Below, piece after piece: positions 1 to 8,067 of a DNA stretch of 11,251 nt (positions are counted from its first letter, which is position 1; every line of letters starts with the position of its first letter). The notes beneath the pieces were generated by a model, which was not told where the DNA came from, searched no databases, and saw only the letters and a list, made by a program, of their open reading frames with translations. This stretch comes from Crocinitomicaceae bacterium (GTDB taxonomy: Bacteria > Bacteroidota > Bacteroidia > Flavobacteriales_D > Crocinitomicaceae): NCBI GenBank assembly GCA_013215515.1, contig JABSPC010000724.1, positions 1 to 11,251 on the forward strand. The letters are read 5' to 3'. Both the position numbers and the translations under genes were made by a program.

Positions 1-51
1 ATTACAACTTTATTTTTGGCGATTTAACGGGGTAAAATAACTCCTTTCTAG

Positions 52-88
52 AAACAGAGGGGGAAATTTCGTTATTCCCCTCCTGTTT
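52..88 (-). terminator. Candidate hairpin terminator downstream of nrdA
   Basis: Arms at 52-65 and 75-88 pair over 14 positions with one mismatch and one wobble pair, around a nine-base loop. The core is a GGGGAA/TTCCCC stem flanked by AAACAG/CTGTTT. Read on the minus strand it lies about 110 bases after the nrdA stop and is followed by only a short T tract, so termination is plausible but not certain. Because it is nearly symmetric it could also serve a gene entering from the left. Nothing else was seen in 1-197. Confidence 0.5.
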
Positions 89-197
89 TGAAGCTATTTA
101 ACCCATTAATCTAAAAGTTGCATTTGTGACTTGAATTTAAATTGTGATTAATATTTTTGGATCAATTATTAATCAAATTAACTTTTAAGTCAAGAGT

Positions 198-2558
198 CTA
201 GCTTCCACAAGCTTCACAGTCATCACCGTTCTCAATTGAACACAACGCTTCTTCTTCCGCCTCTTCTATTGCTTCTTTCGTAGGTTCTTCAACCGCTAAT
301 TTGTCAACTGTAAACTTAATTGCGTCAGTTGCTGCTTTCGTTCTCAAATAATACATTCCCGTTTTCAATCCTTTTTCCCATCCGTAGAAGTGCATAGATG
401 TCAACTTACCGAAGTTTGCATTTTCCATGAATATGTTCAATGATTGAGACTGACAAATGTATGCCCCTCTATCAGCAGCTAGATCGATAATCGCTTTTTG
501 CGAAATTTCCCATGCCGTTTTATAAAGATCTTTAAGTCGTTGAGGAACGATATCAATGTTTTGAATAGAACCATTCGCCGTCATAATCATACGACGCATT
601 TCTTTGTTCCACAATCCTTCTTTTACTAGATCTTTCAATAAGTGCTTGTTTACGATGATGAACTCACCTGACAATACACGTCTTGTATAGATGTTAGAAG
701 TATATGGTTCGAAACATTCGTTGTTTCCAAGAATTTGAGCTGTTGAAGCTGTTGGCATTGGAGCCAATAACAATGAATTGCGGACACCGTGCTCCATAAC
801 TTCTACTTTCAATACATCCCATTCCCATCTGCTAGTTGGAGTAACATTCCATAAATCGAATTGGAATTCACCTTTTGAAACTGGTGACCCTTCATAAGAT
901 TCATAAGCACCATCAATTTTAGCCAAATCTTTAGATGCAGTCATTGAAGCATAATACATCGTTTCAAAAACTTCTCTGTTCAATGTTCTTGCTTCTTCTG
1001 ATTCAAACGGTAACCCCATCATGATGAAGGCATCAGCCAACCCTTGAACACCTAATCCAATTGGACGGTGACGCATGTTGGAGTTTTTAGCTTCTTCAAC
1101 TGGGTAGAAGTTACCATCGATAATTTTGTTCAAGTTCAATGTAGCTTGGTACGTTACTTCGAACAATTTATCGTGATCGAATTTACCTTCCTCAGTAACA
1201 TATTTAGGCAATGCTAATGAAGCCAAGTTACAAACTGCAACCTCATCTGGAGCTGTGTACTCTATAATCTCAGTACATAAGTTTGAAGACTTAATCGTAC
1301 CTAAGTTTTTTTGATTTGATTTTGAATTCGCAGCATCTTTGTACAACATGTAAGGAGTACCTGTCTCAATTTGAGATTCTAAGATTTTGAACCAAAGATC
1401 TTGTGCTTTGATTGTTTTTCTTCCTTTTCCTTCTGTTTCGTACTTCGTGTACAATGCCTCAAATTCAGCACTATGCACATCTGAAAGACCTGGACATTCG
1501 TGTGGACACATCAACGTCCATTCTCCGTTTTCTTTCACACGTTGCATGAACAAATCTGGAACCCATAAAGCGTAGAATAAATCTCTTGCTCTTTGTTCTT
1601 CTTTACCGTGATTTTTCTTCAAGTCTAAGAAATCAAACACATCCGCATGCCATGGTTCCAAATACATTGCGAAAGAACCTTTACGTTTTCCTCCACCTTG
1701 ATCTACATAACGTGCAGTGTCGTTGAATACTCTTAACATTGGAACGATACCATTAGAAGCACCATTTGTTCCCTTGATGTATGAGCCTGTAGCACGGATA
1801 TTGTGCATCGCCAATCCAATTCCACCAGCTGATTGAGAAATCTGAGCACATTGCTTCAACGTGTCGTAAATTCCTTCAATACTATCTTCTTTCATTGTTA
1901 AAAGGAAACAAGATGACATTTGTGGTTTTGGTGTTCCAGAGTTAAATAACGTTGGAGTAGCGTGTGTAAACCATCCTTCTGACATTAAGTTGTACGTCTT
2001 AATAGCAGCGTCGATATCTTCTTTATGAATTCCAACAGAAACACGCATCAACATTTGTTGAGGGCGTTCTGCAATCATTCCGTTCAATTTCATTAGGTAC
2101 GAGCGCGTCAACGTTTTAAAACCAAAATAGTCGTATCTAAAATCTCTATCGTAAATAATGCTTGAATCAAGACGGTCTTTGTTGTCCATCATGATTTTGT
2201 AAATGTCGTCTGCAACCAGTGATGCATTTTCTCCTGTTTTAGGATCAATGTAATCGTGCATGTCTGTCATTACCTCAGAGAAAACCTTCTTTGTTTCTTT
2301 GTGCAAGTTTGATACAGCAATACGTGAAGCCAACAACGCATAATCTGGATGATCAATTGTTTTTGCTGCCGCCACTTCTGCTGCAAGGTTGTCTAATTGT
2401 GTTGTTGTAACTCCATCAAACAATCCCTCAATTACCTTCATGGCAACTGCTTCTGGTGATACTAATGGGTCAAGTCCGTAACACATCTTTACGATGCGCG
2501 CTGTGATCTTATCGAACTTCACAGCCTCTTTTCTTTCGTCTCTTTTTACTACGTACAT
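198..2558 (-). CDS. nrdA: Class I ribonucleoside-diphosphate reductase, alpha (catalytic) subunit
   Basis: Large subunit of aerobic ribonucleotide reductase, 786 residues, cytoplasmic. It reduces ribonucleoside diphosphates to deoxy forms together with NrdB. An N-terminal ATP-cone (about 1-92) indicates ATP/dATP activity control, and D56 in QLDNLAAE matches the position of human RRM1 D57. Active-site residues are visible: C217 (SSCF), the N426-C428-E430 triad (NLCTE), C443 (VCNLASL), the PMPTAS loop at 600-605 and the Y736-Y737 pair of the radical path. The C-terminal C781xxC784 is the pair re-reduced by thioredoxin or glutaredoxin. From memory the whole protein reads like eukaryotic RRM1, including the C-terminal CS.EN..C..CGS pattern. 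The ATG at 2558 begins the ATP-cone directly. It follows nrdB by 57 bases and is presumably co-transcribed with it. The stop is TAG. Confidence 0.97.
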   Translation of the reverse strand: MYVVKRDERKEAVKFDKITARIVKMCYGLDPLVSPEAVAMKVIEGLFDGVTTTQLDNLAAEVAAAKTIDHPDYALLASRIAVSNLHKETKKVFSEVMTDMHDYIDPKTGENASLVADDIYKIMMDNKDRLDSSIIYDRDFRYDYFGFKTLTRSYLMKLNGMIAERPQQMLMRVSVGIHKEDIDAAIKTYNLMSEGWFTHATPTLFNSGTPKPQMSSCFLLTMKEDSIEGIYDTLKQCAQISQSAGGIGLAMHNIRATGSYIKGTNGASNGIVPMLRVFNDTARYVDQGGGKRKGSFAMYLEPWHADVFDFLDLKKNHGKEEQRARDLFYALWVPDLFMQRVKENGEWTLMCPHECPGLSDVHSAEFEALYTKYETEGKGRKTIKAQDLWFKILESQIETGTPYMLYKDAANSKSNQKNLGTIKSSNLCTEIIEYTAPDEVAVCNLASLALPKYVTEEGKFDHDKLFEVTYQATLNLNKIIDGNFYPVEEAKNSNMRHRPIGLGVQGLADAFIMMGLPFESEEARTLNREVFETMYYASMTASKDLAKIDGAYESYEGSPVSKGEFQFDLWNVTPTSRWEWDVLKVEVMEHGVRNSLLLAPMPTASTAQILGNNECFEPYTSNIYTRRVLSGEFIIVNKHLLKDLVKEGLWNKEMRRMIMTANGSIQNIDIVPQRLKDLYKTAWEISQKAIIDLAADRGAYICQSQSLNIFMENANFGKLTSMHFYGWEKGLKTGMYYLRTKAATDAIKFTVDKLAVEEPTKEAIEEAEEEALCSIENGDDCEACGS

Positions 2559-2615
2559 GGGCGCTGGTCTATTTTGTGGTTCTATGTGTGTCTTTGATTT
2601 CTCTATTTTCCTTAT

Positions 2616-3590
2616 CTAAAAGTCTTCGTCGATTGTGAACGTTTGATCTGCATCATTGTTCAAAACTCCAGCTTTTTGGTATTCACCAACTCTTTTTTCA
2701 AAGAAATTCGTTTTCCCCTGAATTGAAATCATTTCCATGAAATCAAATGGGTTCGTTGCATTGAATATTTTCTCGTTTCCTAATTCAAGTAATAAACGGT
2801 CTGCAACAAACTCTATGTATTGAGACATTAAGTCACTGTTCATTCCGATTAATTTAACCGGAAGTGCCTCAATAATAAATTCTTTCTCGATTTCAACTGC
2901 GTCAAAAATGATTTTTTTAACTGTTTCTTTTGGAAGTTGATCAACGATGTGTTTGGTGTACAACAAACAAGCGAAATCGCAGTGCAATCCTTCGTCTCTT
3001 GAAATTAACTCGTTAGAGAAAGCAAGACCTGGCATCAACCCTCTTTTCTTTAACCAGTAGATTGAACAAAAAGAGCCTGAGAAGAAAATTCCTTCTACTG
3101 CTGCAAATGCAACAAGTCTTTCTGCAAACGAACCTTTGTCAATCCAACGCAAAGCCCAATCTGCTTTTACCTTAACACATTCCATTGTGTCGATAGCATT
3201 AAACAAATATTCTTTGTCTTTTTTGTCTTTGATATAGGTATCAATTAACAATGAATACGTTTCAGAGTGAATGTTTTCAACTGCTACTTGGAACCCATAG
3301 AAAAACTTTGCTTCAGTGTATTGAACTTCTGACAAGAAGTTTTCTGCTAAATTTTCATTTACAATTCCATCAGATGCCGCGAAAAAAGCCAATACATGTT
3401 TAACAAAATGACGTTCATTGTCATTCAGCTTAGTATCCCAATCAATTAAATCAGCTTGAAGATCTATTTCTTCTGCTGTCCAGAAACTAGCTTCGGCTTT
3501 TTTATAGAAAGCCCAAATGTCATCATGTTGAATTGGGAATAGAACAAATCTGTTGTTGTTCGCTACCAATATTGGTTCTGTTTGCTCCAT
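2616..3590 (-). CDS. nrdB: Class I ribonucleoside-diphosphate reductase, beta (radical) subunit
   Basis: Small subunit of class I ribonucleotide reductase, 324 residues. It is a ferritin-like protein that generates the tyrosyl radical passed to NrdA. All six metal ligands can be placed: D74 (AASDG), E105 and H108 (ENIHSE), E166 (AVEGIFF), E200 and H203 (RDEGLH). Y112 sits where the radical tyrosine is expected, so this is a tyrosyl-radical enzyme and not one of the radical-site variants lacking it. The C-terminal tail, ending TIDEDF, is the part that docks into NrdA. The sequence is strikingly RRM2-like, with long shared runs such as [12 protein letters not shown] and [10 protein letters not shown]. 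It is the first gene of the nrdB-nrdA operon. Its start at 3590 faces a 447-base intergenic region where control sites are likely. Confidence 0.97.
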   Translation of the reverse strand: MEQTEPILVANNNRFVLFPIQHDDIWAFYKKAEASFWTAEEIDLQADLIDWDTKLNDNERHFVKHVLAFFAASDGIVNENLAENFLSEVQYTEAKFFYGFQVAVENIHSETYSLLIDTYIKDKKDKEYLFNAIDTMECVKVKADWALRWIDKGSFAERLVAFAAVEGIFFSGSFCSIYWLKKRGLMPGLAFSNELISRDEGLHCDFACLLYTKHIVDQLPKETVKKIIFDAVEIEKEFIIEALPVKLIGMNSDLMSQYIEFVADRLLLELGNEKIFNATNPFDFMEMISIQGKTNFFEKRVGEYQKAGVLNNDADQTFTIDEDF

Positions 3591-3606
3591 TTACTCTGAT
3601 TTTTAA

Positions 3607-3632
3607 CGTATATATACCCTTACAAAAAACAA
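3607..3632 (-). promoter_or_regulatory. nrdB: Possible nrdB promoter region
   Basis: On the minus strand a TTG (3630-3632) is followed after 15 bases by TATATACG (3607-3614), which overlaps the GTATATATAC palindrome. This is about 17 bases before the nrdB ATG. The match to the Bacteroidota TAnnTTTG core is poor and the spacing is short, so this is only a positional guess. The palindrome could instead be a regulator site. Confidence 0.22.
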
Positions 3633-3760
3633 TGTTTTTCGTTTTTTTTCTATTCTAAAAGTTTCTATTTCCTCTACTAAATCTGATGCGAAGTTTGCAG
3701 ATGATTAGCTTACTAGAGGCATACAAAAATTGTCAAAATTCTTCCCTTACACAACTAAAG

Positions 3761-3884
3761 AAATTCACAATTTCTTTACGTTATCAACATTCGGTTTGTG
3801 AATCCCTTTACAGACACTAGTTAAGGACTTTTCAACACCTCCAATAAAGATATTCACAGTGCTTCTTCCTAACTTTGTCGATAA
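3761..3884. promoter_or_regulatory. Cluster of DnaA-box-like words upstream of nrdB
   Basis: Compared with TTATNCACA, single-mismatch matches occur at 3781-3789 (TTATCAACA), 3850-3858 (ATATTCACA) and, on the minus strand, 3876-3884 (seen as TGTCGATAA). Two-mismatch matches occur at 3761-3769 and, inverted, at 3797-3805. ATTCACA itself appears three times: 3763-3769, inverted at 3797-3803, and 3852-3858. The first two form an 8-base inverted repeat with a 25-base spacer. In Escherichia coli DnaA is known to act at the nrdAB promoter; a parallel here is inference only. No box is a perfect match. Confidence 0.3.
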
Positions 3885-3961
3885 ATATTCCGTATTCATC
3901 GTAACCTGTTGACAATAGGCGCTTTGAAGTCGGTTCTATAAATATACAGCACTTTTACCCC

Positions 3962-3990
3962 TTTGACAATACATTCTTTTTGTTATTTTG
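3962..3990 (+). promoter_or_regulatory. Candidate promoter for comF
   Basis: TTTG at 3962-3965 is followed after 17 bases by TTATTTTG at 3983-3990, which differs at one position from the Bacteroidota -7 consensus TAnnTTTG. The expected transcription start would lie about 35-40 bases before the comF ATG. The arrangement fits the flavobacterial TTG-N17-23-TAnnTTTG pattern. Confidence 0.5.
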
Positions 3991-4037
3991 AACACTCATT
4001 TGTTCATATTGACTGTTCTCATACTCAAACCCCCTAA

Positions 4038-4751
4038 ATGACTCAAAATAAATATCTAAAGACATTTTCAATTTTTAAAGATCTTGGCCATTTAATTTAT
4101 CCTTCAGCATGTTTAGCTTGTGAGAATGAATTAAGTAGGACTGAAAATCATGTTTGTTCCATTTGTGATAACGATCTTGTTCGAACTTCGTTTCACTTAT
4201 TTAATGAACCTACCGAAACTGACAAGCGTTTTTGGGGGCGGATTCAATTAAAAAGAACGTATTCGCTCTTCTATTATAAAAAGGGGGCGACAATTCAAAA
4301 GGTTTTATTCAATTTGAAATACAAAAATGATTCGGCCATTGGAGAGTACTTCGGAAGAGAGATTGGAAAAAGCATTATCGAAATAGATGATTTCAAAACC
4401 GCGGATGCGATAATCCCTATTCCGTTGCACTACAAGAAAGAGTTTATTCGAGGGTATAATCAAAGTGAGGCGCTCGCAAAAGGATTGTCAGAAATTCTTA
4501 ATGTTCCTGTTAAGTCCAATTACACAAGACGCACCGAACATACAGAAACACAAACCAAAAAGTCTAGGTTCCAACGTTGGGATAATGTAAGTTCTGTTTT
4601 TTCCATTCATAAGTCGGTTAAGGGTCTAAAGCACATAATTATCATTGACGACGTTATAACAACTGGCTCAACAATGGAAGCCTTGATTACATCAATTAAA
4701 ACAGTTGCTCCAAGTATAGAGGTTAGTGTTGTAACTTTAGCAATCGCATGA
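4038..4751 (+). CDS. comF: ComF-family phosphoribosyltransferase-like protein
   Basis: A 237-residue ComF/GntX-family protein. The N-terminus has a double-zinc-ribbon-like cysteine set, C25xxC28 and C40xxC43, after the hydrophobic LGHLIYPSACLAC segment. The C-terminal half is a type I phosphoribosyltransferase fold with RGYNQS at 138-143 and the PRPP loop DDVITTGST at 204-212, with both acidic residues present. Members are linked to DNA uptake during natural transformation, where ComF acts with other cytoplasmic competence proteins, but many bacteria without known competence carry one, so the role here is uncertain. No other competence gene is visible. The last four bases (ATGA) overlap the start of the next gene, which implies translational coupling. 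Confidence 0.9.
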   Translation: MTQNKYLKTFSIFKDLGHLIYPSACLACENELSRTENHVCSICDNDLVRTSFHLFNEPTETDKRFWGRIQLKRTYSLFYYKKGATIQKVLFNLKYKNDSAIGEYFGREIGKSIIEIDDFKTADAIIPIPLHYKKEFIRGYNQSEALAKGLSEILNVPVKSNYTRRTEHTETQTKKSRFQRWDNVSSVFSIHKSVKGLKHIIIIDDVITTGSTMEALITSIKTVAPSIEVSVVTLAIA

Positions 4752-5794
4752 CACGTTCAAAACGAAACTTCTTAATTATTGGTGCTGGGCTGTCTGGTGT
4801 TAGTGTAGCGATTCAACTGATTAGAAAAGGAGCAAATGTTGCATTAATGGACAACTGTGTAAATTTCAGCTCTTCCGTTGCCGCAGGAATGATTAACCCT
4901 CTCGTTTTTAGACGCATGACCAAAAGCTGGCGTGTTGATGAATTTATACCTCATCTAAAAACATTTTATCGAGGACTCGAAACAGAAACGAATTCCTCAT
5001 TTTTTCATGAGATTCCTATTCGACGATTGTTTTCTACAGAACAGGAACATGATTTTTGGTTAGAGAAACAAGAACGTGAGGATTTTGAACTTTATATGAA
5101 TAGAGTCACGGATGCCGATTATTCCTATTCAGGAGGAAAAAACCCATTTGGATCAGGGCGCGTTAAAGAAACCTACTATGTTGAGGTGCAACCCTTTTTT
5201 GAAAATGTAAAAAAATGGATTTCAGATCATGGCGCTCTATTAACTGAAGAATTCGATTCGACCCTTTTATCGGGCACTCAATACAATGACGTAGCGTATG
5301 ATGATATAGTTTTTTGCCAAGGATACTTGAACCCAAACAATGAATGGTTTGGTTCGCTTCCATTGGACCAAACGAAAGGAGAGACATTAACAATAAAGTC
5401 GAAACAGTTACCCGAGGACATTTCTCTCAATCGTAAGTGCTTTATTTTACCACAAGGAGATCAAACCTTCAAAATAGGATCTACTTATGGATGGAGTGAT
5501 CCAACAACACATGTTACGGAAGAAGCTCGGGCAGAGATATTAAACAATCTTTCCTATATTATTGATGAAAAAGTTGAGGTATTGGATCAGGCAGCGGGTA
5601 TTCGTCCCACGACAAGAGACCGCAGGCCCTTGCTGGGAACACACACTGAATTTAAAAATTATCACATTTTCAATGGTCTCGGGGCAAAGGGGTTTATGCT
5701 GGCTCCTTTAATTTCATTGGAGTTCGTTGAGTACTTACTTGATGGGAAGCCCTTGGACAAAGAAGTTGACATCGCCCGTTACAATAATTCATAG
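4748..5794 (+). CDS. FAD-dependent oxidoreductase, DadA/MnmC C-domain-like
   Basis: A 348-residue protein of the D-amino-acid-oxidase/glycine-oxidase fold, cytoplasmic. The N-terminal Rossmann motif GAGLSG (12-17) follows a beta strand, and D35 at the end of the second strand is placed to bind the FAD ribose. AAGMINP (45-51) and the late AGIRPTTRDRRPLLG (283-297) and NGLGAKGFMLAP (309-320) blocks are the usual FAD-binding and active-site regions. The substrate cannot be read from the sequence. One possibility is a stand-alone equivalent of the MnmC FAD domain, which oxidatively removes a carboxymethyl group during tRNA wobble-uridine modification; no methyltransferase partner is seen beside it. 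It overlaps comF by four bases and is presumably in the same operon. The stop is TAG. Confidence 0.85.
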   Translation: MTRSKRNFLIIGAGLSGVSVAIQLIRKGANVALMDNCVNFSSSVAAGMINPLVFRRMTKSWRVDEFIPHLKTFYRGLETETNSSFFHEIPIRRLFSTEQEHDFWLEKQEREDFELYMNRVTDADYSYSGGKNPFGSGRVKETYYVEVQPFFENVKKWISDHGALLTEEFDSTLLSGTQYNDVAYDDIVFCQGYLNPNNEWFGSLPLDQTKGETLTIKSKQLPEDISLNRKCFILPQGDQTFKIGSTYGWSDPTTHVTEEARAEILNNLSYIIDEKVEVLDQAAGIRPTTRDRRPLLGTHTEFKNYHIFNGLGAKGFMLAPLISLEFVEYLLDGKPLDKEVDIARYNNS

Positions 5795-5865
5795 TCTGAA
5801 TATCAAATTAATGCCTATTATCATACAATAAAACCACTGAGTCAACGTATTCTACAGTTGAATTA

Positions 5866-5882
5866 AACACGTAATAACACGT
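5866..5882 (+). repeat. Direct repeat AACACGT with ten-base period
   Basis: AACACGT occurs at 5866-5872 and again at 5876-5882, so the copies fall on the same face of the helix. The second copy is part of the palindrome CACGTG (5878-5883). The pair lies 24 bases upstream of the TAAATTTG promoter core, at or just upstream of the expected -33 region, a typical place for an activator or repressor site. No regulator can be assigned. Confidence 0.4.
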
Positions 5883-5906
5883 GGTTAATGCTTTCAGAAC
5901 AATTGC

Positions 5907-5914
5907 TAAATTTG
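5907..5914 (+). promoter_or_regulatory. Promoter core (-7) of the lipoprotein-barrel operon
   Basis: TAAATTTG is a perfect match to the Bacteroidota -7 element TAnnTTTG. It ends 32 bases before the ATG of the lipoprotein, which would give a leader of about 25 bases. No good TTG -33 element is seen at the expected distance, so the promoter may depend on an activator. Confidence 0.55.
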
Positions 5915-5946
5915 CACTACTATAAAAACTAACGCCGAATCCACAT

Positions 5947-6744
5947 ATGAAATTCATACAAATATCATTAGCCCTTGCATTAACTGCGCTTTGTTTGCTG
6001 GGCTGTACAAAAGAAACAATTACGGGAACGTCTTCTACGTTCATTACCGTAGAAGAAAAAAACAGTGTTCTTTATTTCCACTATTCACATGCTGATACAG
6101 TAGACAGTGGCGATACAGGTTACACCGAATTTTCCGCAGCTCTATTGAACTATGATTCACTTCATGTTCTAGCAACCATTACTGGTGGTAACGCAGGCGG
6201 TGCGAACAACGATACTGTTTACACTTCTCATATGGCTCTATATGGTATAACAGACCTTCCGTTTTATCAAAGTAATTTAGGTGCTCTTTCGTTCCAACAA
6301 GCAATTATAGACCACACACTATCATCGACAGTTGTAGCAAATGCTGCTTATGAATTGGACTTTCTTACTGACCCGAGCAAAATTATTATTAATACAACCA
6401 CTCAGTTTTTCGAAGATGTTCAAGACTCGTTCTTTTTATCTGCATATGTAATTGTTGATAGCATTGTAGCAAATCAAGCTGGACACCCAGATGGTGCTGC
6501 AACTAATCACAGAAAAGTTGTCGTTGATGTTGGCAGAATAGACGGCTGGCCAGACCCTCAGTATCACGGTTATAAAGTAGCAACTGGAATTATCGAAAAA
6601 GGGTACAAATTCAACCTTACTTTCGAAGCAGATCGCTTAGCGACTTGGACAAACGACTCATTAATCTCTGTCGCTCTGGTAATTACTACTAGAAACCCCG
6701 GAACAGGCGTACCAATATTTGTAAACGCAAACACCCAGCATTAA
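5947..6744 (+). CDS. Lipoprotein of unknown function
   Basis: A 265-residue predicted lipoprotein that I do not recognise with certainty. The signal peptide has an N-terminal lysine, a hydrophobic stretch (about 4-18) and the lipobox LLGC, giving lipidated C20. The mature part is rich in Thr, Ser, Asn and Asp and probably beta-structured. The part around 170-245 (VIVDSIVANQ, then an asparagine-histidine pair in ATNHRKVVVDVG) loosely resembles the C-terminal region of Omp28-type outer-membrane lipoproteins, a weak impression only. The residues after the cysteine (TKET) do not form a clear lipoprotein surface-export signal. It has its own promoter core and is followed 12 bases later by an outer-membrane barrel gene, so the two products may work together in the outer membrane. 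Confidence 0.8.
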   Translation: MKFIQISLALALTALCLLGCTKETITGTSSTFITVEEKNSVLYFHYSHADTVDSGDTGYTEFSAALLNYDSLHVLATITGGNAGGANNDTVYTSHMALYGITDLPFYQSNLGALSFQQAIIDHTLSSTVVANAAYELDFLTDPSKIIINTTTQFFEDVQDSFFLSAYVIVDSIVANQAGHPDGAATNHRKVVVDVGRIDGWPDPQYHGYKVATGIIEKGYKFNLTFEADRLATWTNDSLISVALVITTRNPGTGVPIFVNANTQH

Positions 6745-6756
6745 AAACAATTGAAT

Positions 6757-7518
6757 ATGAAACTAATATTAACTGTAGCAGTTATCTGTTTATCGCTTAC
6801 ATCATTTGGTCAAGAACGAAGAAATCGAGTTGGGTTGAACAAATACATTCCAATAAATATGCACCTTGGAATGAAATTCAGTGCGAACCAATACTTTTCG
6901 ACATTTAAACTAGAGCCTTCAGGGGCTTCGTCAGCGACAATTTCTGGTTCTGAATCCATTGGTGGCGGAGGTGGATTTTTTCTACGTTACGATTGGGACA
7001 ATGGCCTGGCATTTCAAACAGAATTAAATTTTCACTTTAGAAACGGAAAGGTGCGCACATCACACATGTTTACTCCTGATACGATGATTACGGTTACAAA
7101 AGATTACTTGACCAATTTCAATAGCGTAACAGCCGAAATTCCTATTTACTTAAAATACAGGTGGGAATTAACTCCAACGCGCAAAGGACATTGGAAAGCC
7201 GGAAGTGCAATATCAGTTTTCTTAGGCCCTCGAATTGTTTTTGGTCCTTATTCAAAGCGATCCGTTGGGAGAAACATCTTCACTCAAATCTATGATCAAG
7301 AATCACGTCTTGTTGAAACAGAAATTGAAGGATTGAATACGCGCTTTACTCCAATTGCATCATTGGGTGTTTCCGCAGGTGTTGATTATGAACTACATAG
7401 CGGACTCCTTGTTCATGCCTCTTTCTATCGAGGATTAACGTCTCATTCAAAAAAAGCGTACGGTTATAAGATTCTTGATAATCGCTTAGAAGTGGGAATC
7501 GGGATACGTTTCAAATAA
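6757..7518 (+). CDS. Outer-membrane beta-barrel protein, PorT-like family
   Basis: A 253-residue exported protein. The ATG at 6757 is preferred over an in-frame TTG two codons earlier because it gives a standard signal peptide, MKLILTV...SLTSFG, cleaved before Q19. The mature part alternates polar and hydrophobic residues in amphipathic strands, with aromatic-rich segments such as FFLRYDWDNGLAFQTELNFHF split by turns, a GGGGG run, and a last strand ending GIGIRFK. This is the pattern of the small Bacteroidota PorT/OMP_b-brl_2 barrels. Such proteins sit in the outer membrane; PorT itself belongs to the type IX secretion apparatus, but most relatives have no known role, so I do not call this PorT. 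It lies 12 bases after the lipoprotein gene and is probably co-transcribed. Confidence 0.8.
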   Translation: MKLILTVAVICLSLTSFGQERRNRVGLNKYIPINMHLGMKFSANQYFSTFKLEPSGASSATISGSESIGGGGGFFLRYDWDNGLAFQTELNFHFRNGKVRTSHMFTPDTMITVTKDYLTNFNSVTAEIPIYLKYRWELTPTRKGHWKAGSAISVFLGPRIVFGPYSKRSVGRNIFTQIYDQESRLVETEIEGLNTRFTPIASLGVSAGVDYELHSGLLVHASFYRGLTSHSKKAYGYKILDNRLEVGIGIRFK

Positions 7519-7535
7519 ATGTATACCAAGGAAGA

Positions 7536-7551
7536 TATTTTTGTAATTTTG
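7536..7551 (+). promoter_or_regulatory. Two abutting -7 elements upstream of the bacilliredoxin gene
   Basis: TATTTTTG (7536-7543) is immediately followed by TAATTTTG (7544-7551). Both match TAnnTTTG perfectly. They lie 30-46 bases before the ATG at 7582 and just after the stop of the upstream barrel gene. No strong -33 TTG is visible for either. The bacilliredoxin gene therefore has its own promoter. Confidence 0.5.
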
Positions 7552-7581
7552 TGTTTAGAATCAAACTAAATAAGAAATAAT

Positions 7582-7995
7582 ATGTACCCACCAGAATTAG
7601 TTCAGCCGATGAAAGAGGATTTGACAAATGTTGGATTTAACCAACTAGTTACTCCTGATGCGGTTGATGAAATGATAAAAAATAGCGGTGAAAGTTTATT
7701 GTTGGTTGTAAATTCAGTATGCGGTTGTGCAGCTGGAAACATGAGACCTGGAGTAAAACAATCATTGGAAAATGGTAAAAAACCAACCACATTGGCAACA
7801 GTATTTGCTGGAGTAGATGGTGAGGCAACAACTCAAGCGCGTAAGCACTTCTTGCCTTATCCTCCTTCTTCACCTTCGATTGCTCTTTTTAAAGATGGAA
7901 AACTAGTTCACTTTTTAGAAAGACACCACATTGAAGGCGGAACTGCAGCAATGATTGCTGAAAACTTATCAGAAGCTTACGACGAGTACTTCTAG
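7582..7995 (+). CDS. Bacilliredoxin (BrxA/BrxB, YphP family)
   Basis: A 137-residue cytoplasmic thioredoxin-fold protein of the family formerly DUF1094. The conserved start MYPPELVQPM, the redox site C47-G48-C49 in NSVCGCAAGNMRPG, and the PPSSPS stretch (94-99) containing a proline loop are all as expected, as is the length. Family members remove bacillithiol from mixed disulfides on proteins after oxidative stress. The CGC site implies disulfide exchange and suggests that the organism makes bacillithiol, though no bsh gene is in this window. The gene is monocistronic: it has its own promoter cores upstream and a strong terminator directly after its TAG stop. Confidence 0.93.
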   Translation: MYPPELVQPMKEDLTNVGFNQLVTPDAVDEMIKNSGESLLLVVNSVCGCAAGNMRPGVKQSLENGKKPTTLATVFAGVDGEATTQARKHFLPYPPSSPSIALFKDGKLVHFLERHHIEGGTAAMIAENLSEAYDEYF

Positions 7996-8014
7996 TTTTC
8001 AAAACAACTTTTAT

Positions 8015-8058
8015 AAAGCGTCTCGTATGGGTTGAACCTATAAGAGACGCTTTTTTTT
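8015..8058 (+). terminator. Intrinsic terminator after the bacilliredoxin gene
   Basis: AAAGCGTCTC (8015-8024) pairs perfectly with GAGACGCTTT (8044-8053). The inner part (8026-8042) can continue pairing through GGTT/AACC, giving a long hairpin, and a run of eight T follows (8051-8058). This is a textbook Rho-independent terminator. It ends only nine bases before the ATG of the next gene. Confidence 0.9.
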
Positions 8059-8067
8059 ATTTAAAAA

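Larger units (their letters stand above)
3591..4037. other. Divergent intergenic region between nrdB and comF
   Basis: No convincing coding region or RNA gene was seen in these 447 bases. The end near nrdB carries a 10-base palindrome, GTATATATAC at 3608-3617, that may be part of the nrdB promoter, and an A-run/T-run inverted repeat at 3625-3639. The middle (3761-3884) holds repeated ATTCACA words and other DnaA-box-like sequences. The end near comF has a candidate Bacteroidota promoter at 3962-3990. I did not find a clear NrdR box. The length is generous for two promoters, so additional regulation of nrdBA is a fair inference. Confidence 0.6.

Noticed and set aside
1387..1575. Open frame on the plus strand inside nrdA
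   Set aside because: It is antisense to a highly conserved catalytic region and has no recognisable protein features, so it is a by-product of the real gene.
3608..3617. GTATATATAC palindrome as an NrdR box
   Set aside because: It lacks the ACA/TGT flanks of NrdR boxes, and no second box at the expected spacing was found.
3591..4037. Replication origin suggested by the DnaA-like words
   Set aside because: No perfect DnaA box, no obvious AT-rich unwinding element distinct from the background, and no dnaA or dnaN gene nearby.
5808..6044. Minus-strand open frame across the lipoprotein promoter and signal peptide
   Set aside because: It overlaps the promoter core and start of a well-supported gene on the other strand and has no family resemblance.
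7602..7873. Minus-strand open frames inside the bacilliredoxin gene
   Set aside because: They lie antisense to a conserved enzyme and have no domain or signal of their own.
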